DNA from: JACRDG01 sp963760985
Lineage (GTDB): Bacteria > Desulfobacterota > Desulfomonilia > Desulfomonilales > Desulfomonilaceae
DNA length: 64,000 nucleotides
Direction: 5' to 3'
Assembly (NCBI GenBank): GCA_963760985.1
Contig: CAVXFM010000010.1
Span: 62,001 to 126,000 of the forward strand
Positions 39,733 to 46,852 of the stretch are shown here, piece after piece. The notes under the pieces were generated by a model. It saw only the letters and a program-made list of their open reading frames with translations, searched no databases and was not told the DNA's origin. Numbering within the stretch: position 1 is the first letter of the stretch; each line of letters begins with the position of its first letter. The position numbers were made by a program, and so were the translations under genes.

Positions 39733-39942
39733 ATGTCAGAACGAACGTTTACCGCGGTCATACACAAAGAAGAGGACCTTTTCGTCGCCGAGTGTCCCGA
39801 GGTGGGCACGGTAAGCCAAGGCTATACTTTGGAGGAAGCGGTCGCCAATCTGAAGGAAGCCACCGAACTCTATCTTGAGGAATTCCCTCCACCGGGAGTT
39901 TCCGGGGTATTCATGACCACGTTTGAAGCGACATATGGTTGA
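39733..39942 (+). CDS. hicB: HicB-family antitoxin
   Basis: 69 residues with the HicB fold: FTAVIHKEEDLFVAECPEVG, then TVSQGYTLEEAVANLKEATE and LYLEEFPPPG. This partial RNase-H-like fold binds and neutralises HicA. It has no extra DNA-binding domain at the C-terminus, so it is a short HicB. ATG 39733 has GGGAG about 10 bp before it. The stop overlaps the HicA start. Confidence 0.88.
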   Translation: MSERTFTAVIHKEEDLFVAECPEVGTVSQGYTLEEAVANLKEATELYLEEFPPPGVSGVFMTTFEATYG

Positions 39943-40159
39943 CCTGAAGCGAGTTTCAGGAAAGGCGGTCATTCGCGCGTTGGAGCGGTTGGGTTTTGTG
40001 CAAATCAGGCAGCGCGGGAGTCATGCTGTACTCAAGAAAATGCCGGAGGCCGAGGTCGGGTGCGTGGTTCCTTTGCACCGCGAGCTTGCGGTCGGAACGC
40101 TACGTGGAATACTCAAACAAGCCGGAGTGTCGCCACAGGATTTCCTGGAAAATCTCTGA
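39935..40159 (+). CDS. hicA: HicA-family mRNA interferase toxin
   Basis: 74 residues: VSGKAVIRALERLGFVQIRQ, RGSHAVLKK with the catalytic His, VVPLHRELAVGTLRGILKQA. This is the dsRBD-like HicA fold, which cleaves mRNA without the ribosome. ATG 39935 overlaps the hicB stop. The antitoxin-first order is the less common hicBA order. Repeat R2 starts 51 bp after the stop. Confidence 0.9.
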   Translation: MVDLKRVSGKAVIRALERLGFVQIRQRGSHAVLKKMPEAEVGCVVPLHRELAVGTLRGILKQAGVSPQDFLENL

Positions 40160-40210
40160 TCGTAATAGATTCTCGGAGCTTCACACTTAATTCCCGGTGC
40201 AATAGCCAGC

Positions 40211-40360
40211 GTAGGATGCGGAGACCAAAGGGAACCGCATCGGTCGCGTCATTTCCCCTTTGAGGGGCCCTCTCATTGCCTTGCACCGTGAGCGCCACGG
40301 CGGTCTCGGCACCCGTTTTTCTTGACACTCACGAGCCCATCAGCCACCATGAAGACATGC
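40211..40360 (+). repeat. island repeat R, copy 2
   Basis: It begins GTAGGATGCGGAGACC like R1 and ends CATCAGCCACCATGAAGACA like R3. Internal hairpins: GATGCGG / CCGCATC, CCCCTTTGAGGGG and CCGTG-N5-CACGG. It separates hicBA from the next module. Confidence 0.8.
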
Positions 40361-40454
40361 TTGCCGCCACTTAGCATAAAAGAGGTTCACGGCTCGAGAG
40401 ACGGAGGCGGGAGACTCGCGGAGTTCGCATGCAAGACGTGAAAGATAGAGTGAG

Positions 40455-40703
40455 ATGAGATATAGCGTAGAGCTGAAGTCGAAGGCCGAGAAGGACCTGA
40501 AGTCCATGCCGAAGGATGCGGTTCGCGTGATGTACGACGCTCTGTTGGCTCTCGAAAGCGGACTCAAGGGCGATATCAAGAAACTGACGGATCATTGGCC
40601 GGAATACCGTCTTTGGGTGGGAACATGGCGGGCTCTCTTCGCAATAGAAGGAGAGAGAATCGTCGTGTATCGTATTCGCCATCGTAGGGAAGCCTTTCGA
40701 TAG
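40455..40703 (+). CDS. RelE/ParE-superfamily toxin
   Basis: 82 residues: YSVELKSKAEKDLKSMPKDA, VRVMYDALLALESGLKGDIK, YRLWVGTWRALFAIEGERIV and a C-terminal VYRIRHRREAF. This is the RelE-type fold, in which the Arg/His-rich C-terminal strand usually cleaves ribosome-bound mRNA. It precedes its antitoxin by 8 bp, the reversed (higBA-like) order. Confidence 0.87.
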   Translation: MRYSVELKSKAEKDLKSMPKDAVRVMYDALLALESGLKGDIKKLTDHWPEYRLWVGTWRALFAIEGERIVVYRIRHRREAFR

Positions 40704-40711
40704 GAGGATCT

Positions 40712-40915
40712 ATGCTGTTACATCCACAAGTGATCGAAAAAGAAGGGAAAAAGGAATTCGTCGTCCTCCCTTACGAAGAATTTCTGCAAATCCAGGAGGC
40801 TCTGGAGGACTTTGAGGACCTTCGGGAATTGAGGAAGCAACGGGAAGAATCCATGGCAACGCCCTCCAGAAGTCTCAGAGAAATCGGACAAGAACTGGGT
40901 TTTGAGGGAAAGTAG
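40712..40915 (+). CDS. Phd/YefM-like antitoxin
   Basis: 67 residues, acidic: HPQVIEKEGKKEFVVLPYEE, FLQIQEALEDFEDLRELRK and a basic-acidic tail with SLREIGQELG. The LPYEEFLQIQEALED part matches the C-terminal toxin-binding region of Phd/YefM-type partners of RelE. AGGAGG lies directly upstream, at the end of the toxin gene. Repeat R3 begins 10 bp after the stop. Confidence 0.8.
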   Translation: MLLHPQVIEKEGKKEFVVLPYEEFLQIQEALEDFEDLRELRKQREESMATPSRSLREIGQELGFEGK

Positions 40916-40924
40916 TCCAGCCAA

Positions 40925-41073
40925 CGGACGCGGTGACCGAACGGAACCGCATCGGTCGCGTCATTTCCTCTTTCAGGGGCTTCCCTCATTGCTTCACACC
41001 GTGAGCGCCCCGGCGGTCTCGGCATCCGTTCTTCTTGACACCACCGAGCCCATCAGCCACCATGAAGACATGC
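40925..41073 (+). repeat. island repeat R, copy 3
   Basis: CGGACGCGGTGACCGAACGG, then AACCGCATCGGTCGCGTCAT and GGCGGTCTCGGCATCCGTTC, ending CATCAGCCACCATGAAGACA. It is very close to R2 over its right half and starts 10 bp after the antitoxin stop. Confidence 0.8.
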
Positions 41074-41168
41074 CGGACCCCGCAATCCGAAGAAACGTAG
41101 CCCCTGTCACCCAAGCGAGGGGGAGCGGAAGACTCGGATGAATCATGGTCAAGCCGTCGAGAGGAGCA

Positions 41169-41396
41169 ATGATGGCTGGAGCAGTGGAAAAACTGAAGTC
41201 GGAATTGGCGACGCTCACCAATCGGGAACGAGCGGAACTCGCTCAGTTCTTGATTCGCTCGCTGGACAAGGGGCAGGACGAAGATGCCGAAGCTGCCTGG
41301 GACGCGGAACTGACTCGGCGCGTTCGCGAGATTAAGAGCGGAAATGCCGTGGGAAAGCCTGCTGAACAGGTGTTTGCCGAGCTACGGGATAAGTAG
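41169..41396 (+). CDS. addiction-module antitoxin (PF09720-like)
   Basis: 75 residues: MMAGAVEKLKSELATLTNRE, then RAELAQFLIRSLDKGQDEDA, WDAELTRRVREIKSGNAVGK, and PAEQVFAELRDK. The short helical pattern 'LT..ER..LA..L..SL', followed by 'W..E..RR..E...G...' and a final 'V...LR', is that of the unstable antitoxin family that partners RelE/ParE toxins. ATG 41169 is chosen because GAGGAG lies just before it; 41145 is an alternative. The toxin starts 3 bp after its stop. Confidence 0.85.
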   Translation: MMAGAVEKLKSELATLTNRERAELAQFLIRSLDKGQDEDAEAAWDAELTRRVREIKSGNAVGKPAEQVFAELRDK

Positions 41397-41398
41397 TC

Positions 41399-41701
41399 GT
41401 GAAACCGGTGATTTTTCACCAGGCTGCAGAGAATGAACTGCACGCCGCAGTGGCATACTATCAAGAGCAGAGCCAGGGATTGGGTGGTGACTTTCAGTCT
41501 GAAATCGAGCACTCTGTACACCGCATTCAACATGCTCCACAATCGTTTCCGCAATATAACCATCAAGGCATTCAGAGCTGTCTCGTCAGGCGTTTTCCGT
41601 ATACCGTGTTTTACCTGGAGCTAGAGGATCATATCTGGATTGTGGCTGTTGCTCAACAGCGGCGCAAGCCAGGGTATTGGGCGCGTCGTACTCCCGGATA
41701 G
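41399..41701 (+). CDS. ParE/RelE-family toxin
   Basis: 100 residues, GTG start: VIFHQAAENELHAAVAYYQE, then QGLGGDFQSEIEHSVHRIQH, LVRRFPYTVFYLELEDHIWI and VAVAQQRRKPGYW. The RRFPY-VFY and VAVAHxRRxPGYW pattern is typical of this family, which inhibits gyrase or cleaves mRNA. It pairs with the preceding antitoxin. Repeat R4 follows within 10 bp. Confidence 0.9.
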   Translation: MKPVIFHQAAENELHAAVAYYQEQSQGLGGDFQSEIEHSVHRIQHAPQSFPQYNHQGIQSCLVRRFPYTVFYLELEDHIWIVAVAQQRRKPGYWARRTPG

Positions 41702-41708
41702 CCCCCGT

Positions 41709-41852
41709 CGGATGCGGTGACCAAAGGGAACCGCACCGGTCGCGTCATGCCTTGCGGAGAGGAAACGCCGTGATTTTTCACACCCCGAGAAGGCAAGGGC
41801 GGCCTCGGCACCCGTTCTTCTTGACACCACTAAGCCCATCGGCCACGATGAG
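41709..41852 (+). repeat. island repeat R, copy 4
   Basis: CGGATGCGGTGACCAAAGGG, then AACCGCACCGGTCGCGTCAT at the left and GGCCTCGGCACCCGTTCTTC at the right match R1-R3. The middle third differs (GAAACGCCGTGATTTTTCA instead of the CCCCTTTGAGGGG hairpin). It separates the two ParE modules. Confidence 0.75.
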
Positions 41853-41950
41853 AAAAGGAGCGGTTGAATGCTTTGAGAAGAAGGCCGAGGCCGAAGGGGA
41901 GAGCCTGCTCAGGCCCCAGCGTTGCCGCATACCATGATTGGAAAAGTAAT

Positions 41951-42175
41951 ATGGATCTCAAAGAAGCATCGCAAGATATACTGAGACTCAGTGTCGCGGA
42001 GCGAATCATGCTCGTTGAGCAAATATGGGACAGCATTGCTGCCGAACAGGAACCTCTCGAACCCACGGAAGCGCAAAGGCGAGAATTAGACCGACGCCTT
42101 GAGGCCTATCAAAATTCTCCCGAGGATGGTGCTTCCTGGGAAGAAGTCAAGGGCAGGTTACTGGCCCATAAATGA
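41951..42175 (+). CDS. addiction-module antitoxin (PF09720-like)
   Basis: 74 residues: MDLKEASQDILRLSVAERIM, then LVEQIWDSIAAEQEPLEPTE, AQRRELDRRLEAYQNSPEDG and ASWEEVKGRLLAHK. It has the same plan as the 41169 antitoxin (L-ER-LVE-IWDSI, RELDRRL, SWEEVK-RL) but is clearly a different lineage. It overlaps the toxin start by 4 bp (ATGA), a typical translational coupling. Confidence 0.88.
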   Translation: MDLKEASQDILRLSVAERIMLVEQIWDSIAAEQEPLEPTEAQRRELDRRLEAYQNSPEDGASWEEVKGRLLAHK

Positions 42176-42468
42176 AGCGTACTATTCTTATCCGTCCGGA
42201 AGCGGAACGCGGTTTCCCGGACGCGTTCACGTGGTATGAAGCCCAACGCATAGGGCTTGGCGCAAGTTTTCTTCTGTGTGTGGAAGAGGGACTTGCCGAG
42301 ATCCGGCGGAGCCCGGAAATGCATCCCGTGGTTCACAGGAATGTGCGTAGGTTTTTGGTCCGCCGCTTTCCTTATGGAATATTCTATCTTCTCGATTCGG
42401 GCCTGATAGTCGTGTTGCCGATAACTCACGCCCACCGTGATCCGCAGACCTGGCAGTCTCGCCCATGA
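42172..42468 (+). CDS. ParE/RelE-family toxin
   Basis: 98 residues: ILIRPEAERGFPDAFTWYEA, QRIGLGASFLLCVEEGLAEI, then VRRFLVRRFPYGIFYLLDSG and VLPITHAHRDPQTW. This is the ParE family with the RRFPYGIFY core and AHRDP end. It forms a module with the preceding antitoxin. No R repeat follows; the array ends here. Confidence 0.9.
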   Translation: MKRTILIRPEAERGFPDAFTWYEAQRIGLGASFLLCVEEGLAEIRRSPEMHPVVHRNVRRFLVRRFPYGIFYLLDSGLIVVLPITHAHRDPQTWQSRP

Positions 42469-42697
42469 TTCACCAAAGTGGGTAGGTTCTGGCTTTTCGG
42501 GTTGGTTTTCGACATTCCTTCCTGGAATTCCCGGCACACCGTATTTATTTCTCGCCATGAGAGGCCGTCACTACGACGAGCCTGCATGGGGTTGCCATCT
42601 CCTCGGTGAGGCGTATACTGGCGTCGGACCTGCGGGGTCCTCAAGGCGGGGGTGACTACTTCCCTGCCTGCACCGTTTCCACGACAGGTAAGCGCTT

Positions 42698-44134
42698 ATG
42701 GATCTCTGGGACCGTGTCCTCTCCATAGGCCGCCCCGTGACTCTCCATAGGGCAGCCGCCGAAGGTCGACTCCATGAAGTGGTGCGGCTTCTCTCCAAAG
42801 GCGCGGACGTAAATGCCGAGTTCGACCACGGCGTGACTCCCTTGATGGCAGCCTCCTATAACGGATATGAGGAAGTGGTGCGGGAACTTCTCAATCGAGG
42901 GGCGTTTGTGAACGCGAGGAGCGCCAAAGGCGTTACCGCGTTGATGCTGGGTGCCGCGAACGGGCACCCTGACATCGTGAGACTGCTGCTCCAACATCGC
43001 GCGTACGTCAATTCCACGGACGACACCGGGACTACTGCCCTGATCATGGCCTCTGCCCGCGGTCACAAGGACGTGGTGCGGCAGCTCCTGGCAAATGGGG
43101 CTCAGGCCTCCATCCAGGGGCAGGACGGCAAGACCGCACTGGTGAGCGCTTCTTCGCACGGGTATACGGACGTGGTGCGTGCGCTTCTGGATGGGGGAGC
43201 CAACGTGGATCAGGTTTCGGAATCTGGCCTCACCCCTCTGACCGCGGCTGCGTCCCGAGGGCTGGTGGATACGTCAGAACTTCTCCTGCAGGCCGGCGCT
43301 CAGATGAACGCGAGAGACAAAGACGGCAATACTGCCCTCATCATGGCTGCCAGCCTCGGAGAGACCGAGGTCGTCAGGTTGCTGCTTGACCGGGGGGCTG
43401 ACATTCGCGGCACCAGCGCAAGCGGCCTCACCGCGCTTATGGCCGCGTCCAGCCAGGGACAGCTCGATGTCGTGCGAGTGCTCCTTGGCAGCGGAGCGGA
43501 TGCCGACGCGGCAAGCGCCAATGGGGTTACTTCTTTGATGCTCGCGTGCATACAAGGACACGCGGACGTGGCGCGGCTCCTGATAGACCGAGGAGCTGAT
43601 GCGATGCGTGTGAGCGCTGACAGTGGCACCGCTCTGGTCGCTGCCTCCACCGCGGGTCACATGGACCTGGTGAGATTGCTGTTGGATCTCCCGAGCGTTC
43701 GGGAACACGAAAGATTCGCCACGGACATGAACGCTGCACTGATGGTGGCAGTTTTCAAGGGCCATCTTCCTGTGGCCCAGTTGCTCGTGGAAAGAGGGGC
43801 CGAAGTCAACCATGTGTGCGACGACCGCAGCTGCCCCTTGGTGTTGGCTTCATTCCAAGGCGATGTCCCGATGGTGAGGTTTCTGCTGGGAAAAGGCGCG
43901 GGAACCGGCGCGGCGGAAACAGGCGTCAACGTGGCCCTGGTAACCGCTGCGGGGGGAGGTCACCTGAATCTGGTCGAATTCTTCCTCACTGAAGAACTTC
44001 CTATCAAGCTGCAGGATACCGATCTGGGAGCCGCTTTGTTGGTTGCCGCTCAGGGAGGGCACCTGAAGGTGGTGAGCCTCCTGCTCAAGAACGGAGCAAC
44101 ACTCGGATCCTCAGACCACGAAGGGACTACCTGA
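42698..44134 (+). CDS. ankyrin-repeat protein
   Basis: 478 residues made almost entirely of about 13-14 ankyrin repeats of 33 residues, with the consensus G-T-AL--AA--GH--VV--LL--GA-(V/D)N, for example HDDTG-type turns and TPLMAASYNGYEEVVRELLN. It has no signal peptide, membrane span or catalytic domain, so it is a cytoplasmic protein-binding scaffold; the partner is unknown. It starts 230 bp after the last toxin gene and converges with the anti-sigma gene. The ribosome site (AGGTAAG) is weak. Ankyrin arrays can vary in repeat number; no two repeats here looked identical. Confidence 0.92.
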   Translation: MDLWDRVLSIGRPVTLHRAAAEGRLHEVVRLLSKGADVNAEFDHGVTPLMAASYNGYEEVVRELLNRGAFVNARSAKGVTALMLGAANGHPDIVRLLLQHRAYVNSTDDTGTTALIMASARGHKDVVRQLLANGAQASIQGQDGKTALVSASSHGYTDVVRALLDGGANVDQVSESGLTPLTAAASRGLVDTSELLLQAGAQMNARDKDGNTALIMAASLGETEVVRLLLDRGADIRGTSASGLTALMAASSQGQLDVVRVLLGSGADADAASANGVTSLMLACIQGHADVARLLIDRGADAMRVSADSGTALVAASTAGHMDLVRLLLDLPSVREHERFATDMNAALMVAVFKGHLPVAQLLVERGAEVNHVCDDRSCPLVLASFQGDVPMVRFLLGKGAGTGAAETGVNVALVTAAGGGHLNLVEFFLTEELPIKLQDTDLGAALLVAAQGGHLKVVSLLLKNGATLGSSDHEGTT

Positions 44135-44221
44135 GTGCTTTGGCATAGTTCCAGGAGGTGCGGCCCCGTGCTCGGTCAGGTTCGTGCACAGAGCGTCCGC
44201 AAAATATACAGGACTTCGTCG

Positions 44222-45238
44222 TCACTTACTTTCCGCCTGGGGCCCTTTTTCCGCAGGGAGAAGAGCGGCCAAAGCCAACTGTCTGAGCGCATTGTCCAGA
44301 TTCGTCAAAGAAACGTGCGTCTCGGTTTGGTGAGACGTCACCTTGCCGGTGGAGGTGTCGAGCAGGTCGACTAGCACGCGCGCTTCTTGCTCTTGTGCCG
44401 TAACAGTTACCACCAGCACGGCAGACAAGGAGAGCTTTTTCGCGAGAGCGTCGACCACGGCCCTCGTGTGAGGCAACCTGAGGTCCGCGCGGTCGAGCGA
44501 TTCCCTGACCTCGCTTGGCGGCACGAATTGGAAGAGGGCATACAGCTCCACCGGCGGCGCGAGCGCCTCATAGAGGGCATCGATCCGCTCTCTTGACAAT
44601 GGCGGTTGGAAATCTTTGAGCACGAGCACTATTGCCGCACGCTTGGCCGACGGAACAAGGCCTTTGGGCTTCGGCGCTTTCTCCCACGCCACAGAGCTGA
44701 GGGCCATTATGGATTGAGGCATCTGAGGAGGTCGCAGGAGCACGAATGCCAGCACCGCCGCGGCGGCCACTCCCGCGGCAATGGCCGGGAATCTGAACAG
44801 CCTGAACACCTGATCGATAAAATTCCCTGAATCCTGTTCCAATGCACACGCGTCACGATCGGGCCGCGGTATGCGCTGCTTGAGTGCTTGCCAGACTTGG
44901 TCGGGCATTGCTTCGGGAGCGGCTTTTCTGCTCAGCGCCTGAACGGTCTCACGGCAAGGCTCGCATAATCTGAGGTGTCGGGCGATGAGGCCGTCAGGGT
45001 CCTTTCCATAATTCACGTATTCGTACAATTCCCCGTGTTCCGGACAAAACGCCTCCTTGTGCTGCCCCAGCAGTGAGATGGTGTCACGGAGTTCTTCCAG
45101 TTCGGACGCACATTGTTCACACCCGCGGAGGTGATCTTTGACCATCTCCCTCTCAGTGGGGGTGAGCAGGTCTTCCGCATAGGGCAGAAGCAGGTCGCCA
45201 GGATGCTCCGTGTCTCGGGGGGGAGGCGGTTTTTTCAC
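44222..45238 (-). CDS. anti-sigma factor with N-terminal zinc-finger domains and an exported C-terminal domain
   Basis: About 338 residues. Two Cys/His zinc-finger-like segments (HLRGCEQCASELEELRDTI and RHLRLCEPCRETVQAL) resemble the zf-HC2 anti-sigma fold, here in tandem. A membrane span (FPAIAAGVAAAAVLAFVLL) follows at about residue 180, then a ~150-residue outer domain with VLVVTVTAQEQEARVLVDLL. GTG 45238 overlaps the sigma-factor stop (GTGA) and has GGAGAGG upstream; an in-frame ATG at 45295 would overlap the sigma gene by 60 bp. It probably holds its sigma factor inactive until a cell-envelope signal is sensed. Confidence 0.82.
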   Translation of the reverse strand: MKKPPPPRDTEHPGDLLLPYAEDLLTPTEREMVKDHLRGCEQCASELEELRDTISLLGQHKEAFCPEHGELYEYVNYGKDPDGLIARHLRLCEPCRETVQALSRKAAPEAMPDQVWQALKQRIPRPDRDACALEQDSGNFIDQVFRLFRFPAIAAGVAAAAVLAFVLLRPPQMPQSIMALSSVAWEKAPKPKGLVPSAKRAAIVLVLKDFQPPLSRERIDALYEALAPPVELYALFQFVPPSEVRESLDRADLRLPHTRAVVDALAKKLSLSAVLVVTVTAQEQEARVLVDLLDTSTGKVTSHQTETHVSLTNLDNALRQLALAALLPAEKGPQAESK

Positions 45239-45849
45239 GGTCTCGATCCTCTCCTGGAGGGCTCCTTGAACTTGACCTTGAGCGAGTCCAGGCATCGTCG
45301 GGTCTGCACGGTTACGGTGTTCTCCGTTGAGCCCAGCATATCCGCGACTTCCTTGAAAGGGCGTTCTTCCAGGTACCTCAGGGTTATCAGTTCCTTACAT
45401 TTTCGATCAAGGTTTCTCAACGCGTCCTTGAGCCGAGAAACCAGTTCAGCCTTTTCCATTTGCGCGTCTTGCAGGTCATCCTCAGCTGCCAAAGAGAGCT
45501 TGCCGTGCTCTCGGGAGTCGGTGTGCCCGAGAGCCTCCACATCTGCGTCTCTCTTGGCCGCTTGCCCCTTGCGATATTCGTCGATCAGGACTCTCTCCGT
45601 GACCACACACACGAACCGGGGAAGCGATTGCTGAGAGTCATACCTTTGCAGCGCAGTGGTCAAGGAGAGAAACGCGGCCTGGGTGATATCTTCTACGTCT
45701 TCGGCAGTGAGCTTCCGGTGCTTTCTGACCACGCTTCGCATCAATCCGACGAATTTCGCGTAGAATTCCCTCCACGCTTTCTCGGATCCGGTCAGGCATT
45801 CTTGGACCAATCGAAGGTCGTCATATTCACGGGAAGGGTCTTTATCCAT
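45235..45849 (-). CDS. ECF-type RNA polymerase sigma factor
   Basis: 204 residues. Region 2: LVQECLTGSEKAWREFYAKF, then MRSVVRKHRKLTAEDVEDIT and LTTALQRYDSQQSLPRFVCV. Region 4: LRNLDRKCKELITLRYLEER, then PFKEVADMLGSTENTVTVQT with the recognition helix, and RRCLDSLKVKF. ATG 45849 begins MDKDPSREYDDL; a longer frame from 45972 has no conserved content. The overlapping anti-sigma gene supports an ECF pair that probably controls its own operon; no matching -35/-10 motif was identified. Confidence 0.9.
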   Translation of the reverse strand: MDKDPSREYDDLRLVQECLTGSEKAWREFYAKFVGLMRSVVRKHRKLTAEDVEDITQAAFLSLTTALQRYDSQQSLPRFVCVVTERVLIDEYRKGQAAKRDADVEALGHTDSREHGKLSLAAEDDLQDAQMEKAELVSRLKDALRNLDRKCKELITLRYLEERPFKEVADMLGSTENTVTVQTRRCLDSLKVKFKEPSRRGSRP

Positions 45850-46097
45850 ACGCCAAAAGGCTCCGCCTCGTGGGGCTAAGAGAATTATGCGTACATCATA
45901 GTGACCATTCCCCACTTGTCCACCAAAACCTGTCCACGCGAGCACGCCACCGGCTCCGAGTGCAGTTCGCATGGCATTGCGACCGGGTGCATCAACGAAA
46001 AACGCGGAAGGGACGACGGATCGTCCCTCCCGCGTGGCCTCATGGTCTTCGGTGCGTTACGAATATGGCGCTTCTTCCCAGTGGCTTTGCTGGGGAA

Positions 46098-46325
46098 CTA
46101 TTTGCCGCCACAAGTCTTGCAGTCCTTGACCACTTTTCCGCCGACCTTGGCACAGTCGCCTTCGGTTGCGAGCTTCTTGCATTCGCCCTTGACGCAACAG
46201 TTGATGGTCTTCCCAGGCTTTTCCGCGGCCGGGTTGCTCGCGGGCTTGCTCGGGTCAGCGGCAAACGCCATGGTAGCTGAGACCAGAAAAGCAGCCACGA
46301 CCAACAGATTGAAGAAATTTTTCAT
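46098..46325 (-). CDS. small exported Cys-rich protein
   Basis: 75 residues: signal peptide MKNFFNLLVVAAFLVSATMAFA with cleavage after AFA, then a mature ~50-residue protein with NCCVKGECKKLATEGDCAKV and VVKDCKTCGGK, seven Cys in all. AGGAGG precedes ATG 46325. No family is recognised; a periplasmic metal-binding or disulfide-rich peptide is possible. It lies directly upstream of the sigma factor on the same strand and may be a target or partner of that system. Confidence 0.65.
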   Translation of the reverse strand: MKNFFNLLVVAAFLVSATMAFAADPSKPASNPAAEKPGKTINCCVKGECKKLATEGDCAKVGGKVVKDCKTCGGK

Positions 46326-46625
46326 CGAAAGCCTCCTGAATTTTTCCTGAGTGTGGAACAGCCGCTTGGCTATTCTTGTCGCCGGTTCCGCCCGGCTTAA
46401 TTGATAGTTCGGACCGGCCAGGGAAACCTGACAAGAAAAGTGAGAGGGACGATTCTTTTCTGGGGAAGATTGTGGGGCAGCTTGCATTGGTGGGGCTGGA
46501 TGGCCGCGACTGTGCGCAGTACGTGGCAGGTCGCCATGGTCGTGATGTGAAGCAATCGACCGTGCTGGCGAAAAAAAGGAACTTCTAGGCGGCTTTGGGA
46601 CCTCCGCGACGTTGCGAGGTAACGA

Positions 46626-46830
46626 TCAATTCGCCTTCGATGGGTCGGTCACGCGGCCCATGAACAGGATGCAGCCGGCGAGTCGGCTGTAAATGACGAA
46701 CATGAACGGATGGTCCGCGCGAAAGATCTTGGGCTCGGGCTTGGCACAGCCCGCGGACGGGGCAGAAGGATCGCTAGGCAGGATGCACGGAGGGTAAGAC
46801 GATCGTCCACCAATGACAAGGTCGGCAGCG
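46626..46830 (-). pseudogene. C-terminal fragment of a serpin
   Basis: Read leftwards, this frame ends PEPKIFRADHPFMFVIYSRL and AGCILFMGRVTDP, then a stop at 46626-46628. This is the serpin signature (xFxADHPFxFxI...ILFMGRVxDP) with a Ser/Pro/Ala-rich stretch before it, where the reactive-centre loop would be. The frame is preceded by stop codons (for example in the CoA-ligase end), and no serpin core domain lies upstream. So only about the last 55-65 residues survive, directly behind the acyl-CoA ligase. It is probably a remnant left by a deletion or rearrangement. Confidence 0.6.
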
Positions 46831-46852
46831 GCGAACGATCGTCATGTGAAGG

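Noticed and set aside
39093..41839. Leftward frames over the R repeats that all encode RGNDATDAVPFG-like peptides
   Set aside because: These are translations of the repeat itself; they only show that R is repeated and are not genes.
39287..41852. Repeat R as integron attC sites and the island as a superintegron
   Set aside because: I find no conserved GTTRRRY/RYYYAAC core pairs at the ends of R and no integrase gene in the window. The resemblance is only in layout.
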